From the NCBI GenBank assembly GCA_021828835.1, contig JAJZCY010000013.1, forward strand, positions 1 through 34,383: a stretch of 34,383 nucleotides of DNA, written 5' to 3'. The notes below the pieces were generated by a model that saw only the letters and a program-made list of their open reading frames with translations, had not been told where the DNA came from and ran no database searches. Both the position numbers and the translations under genes were made by a program. Every line of letters begins with the position of its first letter. Position 1 is the stretch's first letter. Shown here in pieces: positions 8,979-16,714 of the stretch. Origin of the DNA: Acidobacteriota bacterium (GTDB lineage Bacteria; Acidobacteriota; Terriglobia; Terriglobales; Acidobacteriaceae).

Positions 8979-9055
8979 CCAGCTTCGCCCCCGGCCCTTT
9001 GCGCTTGACATCAGGGCTGGGATCATTAACCATCCCCATACGATTATCTGATCGA

Positions 9056-10852
9056 ATGATTCTCTTATCGAACACGTTTCCGTTGGGTAGGGGAGGGGAG
9101 GGTGTCATTCCGCAGTTTCCGCTTACGGTCTCTGACCTGGCAGTTATCATCGGCTATCTCCTGCTGGTACTGGGAATCGGCCTCTATTTCCGGGGCCGCA
9201 TGCGTTCCGCGGAAGATTATTTCGCCGGGGGGCATCGCATTCCCTGGTGGCTCGCCGGCATCTCGCACTATATTTCCAGCGCCAGCGCGCTGACCTTTGT
9301 GGCGTACTCGCAACTGGGCTACACCTCCGGCCTGGTCTCGATCGCGGTGGCGTGGACCGCGGTTCCGGGCTGCATCCTGGGCGGTCTCTTCTTTGCTCAC
9401 CGCTGGCGTCAGGCGCGCGTAAGCACGCCGGTGGAATTCCTGGAGCGGCGCTTCGGCTTTTTCGTGCGCCAACTGATGGTATGGGCCGGCATCCCGATGA
9501 AAGTTGCCGAGGATGGCCTGAAGCTTTTCGCTACCAGTCTATTTCTGGCGGTGGGACTGCATATTCCGGTGAGTTGGGCCGTGCTGGCCTGCGGCGCGAT
9601 CGCCATGGTCTACACATTCCTTGGCGGGCTGTGGGCCTTGGCGGTAACCGACTACGTGCAGTTCCTCATGAAGGCACTGGCGCTGCTCCTGCTGGTGCCG
9701 CTTGCCATCTGGCGTGCGGGCGGCCTGGTGCACGCCGCTGGGGCGCTACCCCATGGATTTCTCCACGTCACCGACGCTGCTCATAGCTGGACCTACATTG
9801 CCGGATTCGTGGTGATGCTGACCATCACCCTGAATGGCTCCTGGTCGCTGGCGCAAAAGTTCTACTCGGTTGAAGACTCGCACCAAGCCAGAAAAGCAGC
9901 GTTCCTGTCGGCGGCCCTCTACCTGGTTGCCACGCCGATGATGATCCTGCCGGCGATCCTGGGACGGTTGTTCCTGCCTAACCTGATCGCGCAGCACCAC
10001 ACGGCCGACGTTTATGTATTCCTAATGATCTCGCTGCTACCCGCCGGGATGGTAGGTATTATCGTGGCGGCCCTGCTTTCGGCCACCATGGCCACGGTGA
10101 GCGCCGATTTCAGCGTCATCGCGGGCGTGCTAACGCGCGACGTGTACCAGCGTCTGTTTCGTCCCGACGCTTCCGCTGCCCATCTACTACGCACGGGGCG
10201 GCTGATCACTCTGCTCGTGGGGAGCGCCTCGGTAGGGATTGGCCTCTATCTTTCCCGAGGCGGAGATCAGCCGATCCTGCACCTGATGGTAATTATTGCC
10301 AGCGCGTTCCTGGCTCCTTCCTTCCTCCCTCTGCTCGGGGCGCTGGCCTCGCGCCGCCTTACCGGGCGCGGTGTCATTCTCGGTTTCTTTCTGGGACTTT
10401 CTACCGGACTGGGTCTGCTAGCGGCTCGCGCATGGCTGCTGCCGCACGGCTACTGGCCCTGGCTGCGCACGAATTTTGACGGCGTCTCGATCCTCATCAA
10501 CACGGGCATGACGATGCTTGGCATGTGGCTCGGCTCGCTTGCCTCCGTTTCTTCGGAGGCAAGCTCGCGCAGCTACGATGCGATTTTTGGCACCCCTGAA
10601 CCCAACCCGGCGCCAGCCAGCGTTGCGGGTGAGCACGCCGGGGTTCAGACCGTGATTGCTTTCGCCACGCTGACCGTGGCAGCCCTGCTGGGATTGGCAG
10701 GGCTGCTTGCACCTACGGCCTCAGCGCGCGCCGCCGACCTGAGCATCGCGTTCCTGATCAGCACGCTGGGAGGACACCGACTGGCTTGCACGCGACGCCG
10801 CGTGCAAGCCGCCGCCAGCCAGGAGTCGCCCCACAGCGAGGTGAAATCCTGA
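9056..10852 (+). CDS. Sodium:solute symporter (SSS) family transporter
   Basis: MILLSNTFPLG...LTVSDLAVIIGYLLLVLGIGLYFRGRMRSAEDYFAGGHRIPWWLAGISHYISSASALTFVAYSQLGYTSG..., typical SSS N-terminus with many TM segments. ATG at 9056 preferred to the upstream TTG at 8999. Confidence 0.9.
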   Translation: MILLSNTFPLGRGGEGVIPQFPLTVSDLAVIIGYLLLVLGIGLYFRGRMRSAEDYFAGGHRIPWWLAGISHYISSASALTFVAYSQLGYTSGLVSIAVAWTAVPGCILGGLFFAHRWRQARVSTPVEFLERRFGFFVRQLMVWAGIPMKVAEDGLKLFATSLFLAVGLHIPVSWAVLACGAIAMVYTFLGGLWALAVTDYVQFLMKALALLLLVPLAIWRAGGLVHAAGALPHGFLHVTDAAHSWTYIAGFVVMLTITLNGSWSLAQKFYSVEDSHQARKAAFLSAALYLVATPMMILPAILGRLFLPNLIAQHHTADVYVFLMISLLPAGMVGIIVAALLSATMATVSADFSVIAGVLTRDVYQRLFRPDASAAHLLRTGRLITLLVGSASVGIGLYLSRGGDQPILHLMVIIASAFLAPSFLPLLGALASRRLTGRGVILGFFLGLSTGLGLLAARAWLLPHGYWPWLRTNFDGVSILINTGMTMLGMWLGSLASVSSEASSRSYDAIFGTPEPNPAPASVAGEHAGVQTVIAFATLTVAALLGLAGLLAPTASARAADLSIAFLISTLGGHRLACTRRRVQAAASQESPHSEVKS

Positions 10853-10864
10853 GCACGTTTGAGC

Positions 10865-11929
10865 CTACCGCCCTGTATATTGAATGTTCGGCGAAAGATC
10901 TGCCGGAGGCGGGGTCACGGCGACGTTGCTGCCTCCATTTTCCAGTGATTGATGGATCGCTTCCAGCGCCGCAGTGACCTGGCGACCATCGAAACCCGTT
11001 ACACGAGGCGTGGTGTCCTTCACGATGGCAAAGACGAAGTCTTCCAGACAGGAGGGAAACGCGCCACGCAGGCGGCCGAAGATGTCGGCGCTGAGGAATC
11101 CCTTGGGGTAGCTGAAGGACTGCTCGGTGCTGATTTCAAATGACTCCCGCTTGCGATCGAGGTTCACGTGCCCCGCTGACCCGATCACCTGAATGAAGGA
11201 GTCAACCGGCGTAGGGAAGGTATTGGGATAAATCCAACCGGACTCGAAGGTGACGAACGCACCCGACGCAAATCGCACCTGCGCCTGAATGATGTCGTAG
11301 GTGGGAATGCCGCGCGCCACCAACACTTCCTTGCGGCCCCACGCGCGCGCTTCCACCGGCTCGCTGCTGAGAAACCAGCGCACCAGGTCGATGTCGTGCG
11401 CCGAGAGCAACCAGGCTGGCGTTGTCTCTCCGGCCCAGCGGATATTGCGCGTCGACACCACGATGGTGTCGTTCTTGCGTGCGTAGCCGGCCAACGGCGT
11501 GCCGATCTGCCCGGACGCGATTGCTGCATGGGCCTGGTTGTATGCTGATAGCCACCGGTGGTTGAAGGCCACCTGAATCTTGCGATTTTTTTGCCTGGCG
11601 AGCCGCAGCAGAGCGTCTGCCTCCACCACTTTCGTGGTGAACGGCTTCTCGACGAACACATGACATCCGGCCTCGAGAGCTGCGCGGGCGAAGTCGTAGT
11701 GCCAATTATCCGGGGTGGCCACGACCACCGCATCCAGCTTTTCCTTCTCGAGCATCTGCCGGGAGTCGGTGTACCCCTGCACGCCGAACTCCGCAGTAGC
11801 TTCGCTAACCTGCTCTTGCCGGCGCGCGCAGACCGCCGCCACCTTCGTCAGGTGATTCTCTCCGAACACGCGAATGCACATGCGCGCCATCTTGCCCAGT
11901 CCAATAATGCCGATTCGTATCTGCTCCAT
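10865..11929 (-). CDS. Gfo/Idh/MocA-family oxidoreductase
   Basis: MEQIRIGIIGLGKMARMCIRVFGENHLTKVAAVCARR...VVATPDNWHYDFARAALEAGCHVFVEKPFT; RBS-like GGAAAGGCGG precedes ATG 11929. Confidence 0.92.
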   Translation of the reverse strand: MEQIRIGIIGLGKMARMCIRVFGENHLTKVAAVCARRQEQVSEATAEFGVQGYTDSRQMLEKEKLDAVVVATPDNWHYDFARAALEAGCHVFVEKPFTTKVVEADALLRLARQKNRKIQVAFNHRWLSAYNQAHAAIASGQIGTPLAGYARKNDTIVVSTRNIRWAGETTPAWLLSAHDIDLVRWFLSSEPVEARAWGRKEVLVARGIPTYDIIQAQVRFASGAFVTFESGWIYPNTFPTPVDSFIQVIGSAGHVNLDRKRESFEISTEQSFSYPKGFLSADIFGRLRGAFPSCLEDFVFAIVKDTTPRVTGFDGRQVTAALEAIHQSLENGGSNVAVTPPPADLSPNIQYTGR

Positions 11930-12049
11930 ATCCGCCTTTCCCATCGGCTGTTCCGCGCCTGCGGTCCGGCCGATTTCTGTGTGTCCCGTTCGAGCATATC
12001 CCCTCGAATATAGTCACTCCGCTGTTGCTGCTCTGTCTTATGCCCTCCA

Positions 12050-15000
12050 TCAGTGGATGGCAAGCAAGCGAATGCGGTGCTGTCCCGGCGCTAACTCCGG
12101 AAGGACCAGCCGATTTCCGCTGTACCGTGCGGCAGCCGGTCTGCCGTCCACTTGAATCTCGCACGACACTGCCGCCGCATACAGGTCGATCACCGTCGCC
12201 GCGGAGTTGGCAATGAACAGTCTCACTCCAGCCGTCTCGCTTTCCCACTCCACCGTCACTGGCCTGGTGGCATACAGCAATGGTTGGCCCGCACGCGTCA
12301 CGGAGGTGGCGCCCGCCGCCAGCCAGCCCGCAGGCGTGCTACCGCCGTGCCACGCGAGCACGGAGCCGTCGGTCGCCAATCCTGCGGTCTGTAGCAGTCC
12401 AGCCGCGGTACGGAACACGACTCCTGCCGCGCCTCCGCCCGAGATTTGCAGCCCCTCTCCGGATGGTTCGTGCCATGCTTGCAACGCTCCGCGTACCGAA
12501 CTGTCTCCGGATGCGATCCGCAGGCCGACGAGGAAAGCTGTCTTCCTGGCCGGTTCGGAGTCAAGCTTCAGCTCCTGCGGTACCGGGATAGGCGCACCAT
12601 CGAGGCGGCTGAACTGCCTCACCGCAATGGGCGCCTCGACCACTTTCCAGGCGGTGTTGGCGCCTGCCGCTTGCAGGGTAACCCCCACCTGGCGGTTACC
12701 TGCTTTGGCAGGCAGCGCGATCGATGCAGTTCCGCTGCGGACGGCTACGTTCGCACCGGGAACCGGATGCAGCAGCCAGGAGAAGCGATGCGGCTCGGGC
12801 GCGCTGAGATCGTCACGAATCACTAGGATTCCGGGCTTGAGAAAGAGATACTGCCGTTGGAAACGCGCCAGCCTGCCTTCATAGGCCGGCGCCAGATCCG
12901 CTGCGAGATAGTCGAAGGAAGCTCCCAGCAACGTACTCGTGAAGTGCGGGTACTCGAAGCCGGGCCAGAACCTTGAAGGGATTGCGCCCTGACTAAACGG
13001 ATCACTGTCGAGAAGCACCGTATTGTGCCCGGCTGCCTGCGAGAAGTAATCCGCATAATGAGGATCGGTATAGTAGCTTGCGTAGCCCGCCTCGCTCACC
13101 AGTGTGCGGCCGAACGCAGCCACCTGAAACGTGCCTTCGTCCGCATGCTGGTGATTGAACCACGGACCTACGCGCAGCGAGATGACGGTCGAATCTGCAC
13201 CCCAGCCGCTGCGAAGCACGGCGCTTCCCCGCCCCGGAAAGACTCGCGACGGCGGCGGCTTACGCAGGGGGAACGCAGAATCTGTGCAGCACACCAGGTC
13301 CAGCGGGCCCTGCAATTCCTCAAGATGATGCCCGTTCTGGTCGGGGGCCGCTCCCTTGAGGAGGTCCAGATCGGTGCCGGCATCATAGAATGCGCGGAAC
13401 GCCGGGTCGCCGCTGTGCTGCGCGCCCCACGCAAATCCCGACAGCGCCTTCAGCCTTCCATCGAAGTCGCCAGTGTCCAGTTGGCGTCCTGGGCGAATGG
13501 TCGCGTAGTCGGGCCACCAGAATGCCTGCATCGCAGCATGGGCGCCCCGGGGCCGGATGCCCAGATCGGCCAATGCGCTCATGCCCCAGGAGATACCCTG
13601 CATCGCGAAGTTCTCGTATCCTGCCGGCTCGGCTTCGCTCCCACCGCCGGGAAACAGCCCGCGTAGCAACTGCTCAAAGGCGAACTCCAGGTCGGCGAGA
13701 GCGGGCCCGTCCTGCTCTTGCCAATCCGGCGACTCTGCGGCCAGAGCGACCTCCGCCGCCAAAGCACCGCCCACCGAATTCGCCATCCAGTTGCTTGCCG
13801 CAATCGGATTGCGATTGTAGAGGAAATATCCCTTCACCACCGGCTCGATGGCTTGCTGGCGAAGGGCCATGGCCACAAGCTCCCGCTCCGGCGCGGTAAG
13901 CTGGTCCGCAATGAGGTCGTAGCCGAAGGCGACCCTCTGCGCAACGCAGCCAACCTCGTAGTAGGTGTTCAATCCGTGCTGGCGAAAGCGCGGCGGGCTC
14001 CAGGTGCGCCACTGTGCCATGGCCAGCAGGGCTCGCCGGGCGGCCTTCAGCGACTGGAGATCACCGTTCAGGCGAAAATCGAGCGCATTGTAGGAGATCG
14101 CGTTGGCATAATCCTCCACCAGCGTCATGTACGGCAGGATCTGCCCCGGGAAGGCCGGCTCAATACCCGGTCCGGACGGCATCAGCGCAATGTTGTCACC
14201 CGCCGCCGAGCTGTAATTAATCGTCGAAGCCAGCGATGCGGCGCGCCGATGAATCTCCTGGCGCAGGCCAGCGTTGCCTGGGGCCCCGCGCAACTGCGCC
14301 ATGCGTTCGGGCGTAAGCAGGAGATGACCATGGGCTGGGATCCCACCCAGCACCAGAAATCGAAAGCTGGCGGCGGCATCACCCTGCACGACCTCGGCGC
14401 GCCACAAGCCCGGCACGGCAGCGCGCGCGACGGGAATCGCTATCTGCGTCCCCTCCACCGTGGCGGGTGGGCCCGCGATTTTTTGGCCGCGGCCGTCGAA
14501 GAGTTCTATGTGAGCCGCGGGGCGCGCGCCAGCCAGCGTAATCCGCAATGTGCCGCCCACGCGAACCACCTCGCGGGCAACGAGCGATCCGTCCACCGCA
14601 GCATCCATCTGCGGACTCAACAGCGCCACTTGCCGAGGCTGCTTCGCCGTCAGCTCGAACTGGCGGAGAACCCATCGGGAACTCCAACCTGGAATGGGCT
14701 TCTCGATTTGGCCCAGGAGCACCACGGCGACAACCCTGGTAGGCTCCCGCAGCGAAAAGGCCGCCGCGTGCAGGATGATATGGTGTCCCCCGCTGCTGCC
14801 CGGAAGCGCCGCCTGGTAATGGTGCCCGTCCGCTGCGACCAGGATCACGCGGCTGCCCCGCAACGCGCCGCTCACCTGTAGCTGGTACTCCATCCGGATG
14901 GTGCTGGATGCATCCGCGAGGAAGCTGAGCGGCCGGATCATGCCGAAGTATGCCTGTGGCTCGCCGTGTGCCACGAACTGGTGGACCAGGAACGCCTGTT

Positions 15001-15211
15001 GGCCATGCCTACCTATATATATGGATGGGTCATACCCGACGTCCTGCGAGAGGGGGTAACTCATCCACCCCGTATAGCCCCCACTCCAGTCGGCCCGATA
15101 GCTCCACGGAACGGGCTCAGCCTGCCGGGCCGTCTGTGCCGGTACGCCGCACGTCACCATGACTGCCCCGGAAGCTGCGGCTAACAGCCGCCTTGCCGCT
15201 TTTGCGAACAT
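12050..15211 (-). CDS. Large secreted heparinase II/III-like protein (polysaccharide-lyase-like)
   Basis: Signal-like N-terminus MFAKAARRLLAAASGAVMVTCGVPAQ; alpha/alpha-toroid-like middle; heparinase-type motif WFNHQHADEGTFQVAAFGRTLVSEAGYASYYTD...AAGHNTVLLD. Confidence 0.8.
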   Translation of the reverse strand: MFAKAARRLLAAASGAVMVTCGVPAQTARQAEPVPWSYRADWSGGYTGWMSYPLSQDVGYDPSIYIGRHGQQAFLVHQFVAHGEPQAYFGMIRPLSFLADASSTIRMEYQLQVSGALRGSRVILVAADGHHYQAALPGSSGGHHIILHAAAFSLREPTRVVAVVLLGQIEKPIPGWSSRWVLRQFELTAKQPRQVALLSPQMDAAVDGSLVAREVVRVGGTLRITLAGARPAAHIELFDGRGQKIAGPPATVEGTQIAIPVARAAVPGLWRAEVVQGDAAASFRFLVLGGIPAHGHLLLTPERMAQLRGAPGNAGLRQEIHRRAASLASTINYSSAAGDNIALMPSGPGIEPAFPGQILPYMTLVEDYANAISYNALDFRLNGDLQSLKAARRALLAMAQWRTWSPPRFRQHGLNTYYEVGCVAQRVAFGYDLIADQLTAPERELVAMALRQQAIEPVVKGYFLYNRNPIAASNWMANSVGGALAAEVALAAESPDWQEQDGPALADLEFAFEQLLRGLFPGGGSEAEPAGYENFAMQGISWGMSALADLGIRPRGAHAAMQAFWWPDYATIRPGRQLDTGDFDGRLKALSGFAWGAQHSGDPAFRAFYDAGTDLDLLKGAAPDQNGHHLEELQGPLDLVCCTDSAFPLRKPPPSRVFPGRGSAVLRSGWGADSTVISLRVGPWFNHQHADEGTFQVAAFGRTLVSEAGYASYYTDPHYADYFSQAAGHNTVLLDSDPFSQGAIPSRFWPGFEYPHFTSTLLGASFDYLAADLAPAYEGRLARFQRQYLFLKPGILVIRDDLSAPEPHRFSWLLHPVPGANVAVRSGTASIALPAKAGNRQVGVTLQAAGANTAWKVVEAPIAVRQFSRLDGAPIPVPQELKLDSEPARKTAFLVGLRIASGDSSVRGALQAWHEPSGEGLQISGGGAAGVVFRTAAGLLQTAGLATDGSVLAWHGGSTPAGWLAAGATSVTRAGQPLLYATRPVTVEWESETAGVRLFIANSAATVIDLYAAAVSCEIQVDGRPAAARYSGNRLVLPELAPGQHRIRLLAIH

Positions 15212-15305
15212 TCAGGCTTCTCTGGCCCCTTCCCGTGGTGGTATCAGCAGCTTGCGCACAGCCGGGGCGGAAGGCTCCCAGCTGCCGGTTGTGCCACCGC
15301 GCCGG

Positions 15306-16574
15306 TCAGCGGCGGAAGCGGTAAACATGCACATCGTGAGGGGCAAACCAATCCGTAAACCTGCCGTCGCTGACGGTCACATGCCGGGGCGACTCGAACA
15401 GCACATCCCCCTCCTGGACCCCGGTGGGAAGGCCGGAAAAGGTCACTTGGACCGTCGATCCCTCGCGCCGTGACGCCAAGATATAGATATAGCTCCCCGA
15501 CTCGCGGACTGTATACTCCATCGCGCTATCGCCATTGGAGGTGATCTTCAGGCTGGAGGCGGGTGCAATGAGAGCCGGGTAGAGCGGCCTGTCCGGGCGC
15601 AGCTGGTCGAGCACCGGCCGCAGCACGTGGTGGTAGAAATGCCAGTTCCATCCATATGCCGCGTCGCGCGTGTTCAGACAGGCCGCAACATTCCCCCCAA
15701 AATAGACCAATCCGCGCGCGCCATCGATGATGGCCTGATAAGTCATGTAGCGTTCCTGCGCGAAGGTGGGGAAGCGCAGCGTTTTCCCCGGTAGGGCCAC
15801 TCCGCTCCAGCAGACCTGCAGCACCATCATCGTAGGCTTGCGGTAGTCGGTGGAGGCCCGAATCTGCTTGGCGTAATCCCCAACCACGCTGATGTCCTTG
15901 TTGGCGATTCCGGAATGCGTCCCGGGCGGATAGCTGATCGGGTAGATGTCCACGGCCCCGATATCGAAATAGCGGGCGTATGGCTTCCACTCTGCCACCG
16001 TGCCGCGAGGGGCTTGCGTGATCCAGATGGGATGGTGGGTATCGAGCTGGTGAATCGTCTCGTAGTAGGCCCGCAGGTTCTCCACTGGAACCTTGCCCCA
16101 CTGCGGCTCATCGTCGCCCTTCCAGAAAAGAACCGCAGGATTGTCCCGGTACTTTTGCACCACCCGGCGCAGTTCCGCGATCTTCGCCGTGTCTCGGGGG
16201 GGAATATGCTGCAAGTCGTCAATGGAGATGACCAGATGCATTCCCTGCGCGTCCGCCTCACGGAGCAGGGCGTCGAGCTGCGCTTCAGCCGCCGGTCCCC
16301 ATTTGTGCTTCGGGCAATACCAGAGCTGGAAGGTGTAGCCTTCCCGGCGCAGATAGGCCATGGCGTTATTCCTATCCGGGGTGGTCATGCCAGTAGGGGG
16401 ACCGGCGGTGAAGCCGATGGGGAAGGTTGGGGCCGAATCGATGAGGAAGGGACCATCGGGCTGCGTCTTGACGTCCGTCACGTGATCCGGCAGCGGTTTC
16501 GGTCCAGCAACGGCCAGACTGAGCCCTGCCCCCACCAGACACAACAGCAAAGTGACTCCACGATACCGGCGCAT
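15306..16574 (-). CDS. Secreted TIM-barrel glycoside-hydrolase-like protein
   Basis: MRRYRGVTLLLCLVGAGLSLAVAG signal peptide; FPIGFTAGPPTGMTTPDRNNAMAYLRREGYTFQLWY...DNPAVLFWKGDDEPQW...DIGAVDIYPISYPP. Start ATG 16574 preferred to 16610. Confidence 0.7.
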   Translation of the reverse strand: MRRYRGVTLLLCLVGAGLSLAVAGPKPLPDHVTDVKTQPDGPFLIDSAPTFPIGFTAGPPTGMTTPDRNNAMAYLRREGYTFQLWYCPKHKWGPAAEAQLDALLREADAQGMHLVISIDDLQHIPPRDTAKIAELRRVVQKYRDNPAVLFWKGDDEPQWGKVPVENLRAYYETIHQLDTHHPIWITQAPRGTVAEWKPYARYFDIGAVDIYPISYPPGTHSGIANKDISVVGDYAKQIRASTDYRKPTMMVLQVCWSGVALPGKTLRFPTFAQERYMTYQAIIDGARGLVYFGGNVAACLNTRDAAYGWNWHFYHHVLRPVLDQLRPDRPLYPALIAPASSLKITSNGDSAMEYTVRESGSYIYILASRREGSTVQVTFSGLPTGVQEGDVLFESPRHVTVSDGRFTDWFAPHDVHVYRFRR

Positions 16575-16642
16575 GTTTCTGCACTTCTCCCTTGTTGGAG
16601 CCGCCCCCACGGCGCACGGCCGGAAGAAGCTCCGAGCGATGT

Positions 16643-16658
16643 GTTCCGCTTATAGAAC
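16643..16658. promoter_or_regulatory. Inverted repeat GTTC-CGCTTATA-GAAC (operator candidate, site C)
   Basis: Sequence gttccgcttatagaac, upstream of the TIM-barrel/heparinase-like/Gfo genes. Confidence 0.6.
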
Positions 16659-16669
16659 GGCGATTCAGA

Positions 16670-16699
16670 ATACTAACCAGCCGCCCGTACGCCTGTCAA
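16670..16699 (-). promoter_or_regulatory. Putative sigma70 promoter upstream of the TIM-barrel glycosidase-like gene
   Basis: Reverse strand TTGACA (16694-16699), 18-bp spacer, TAGTAT (16670-16675). Confidence 0.6.
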
Positions 16700-16714
16700 A
16701 CCCGCTGCGAGGCA

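Noticed and set aside
7716-9008. 430-aa plus-strand ORF, and similarly 6781-7581
   Set aside because: Antisense shadows of the DegT aminotransferase and amidohydrolase-like genes; no domain signature.
13718-14881. 387-aa plus-strand ORF
   Set aside because: Antisense to the heparinase-like gene; compositionally typical shadow frame.
15013-15024. tatatatat run
   Set aside because: Lies inside the heparinase-like coding sequence (codes for YIYI-type residues); not a promoter in context.
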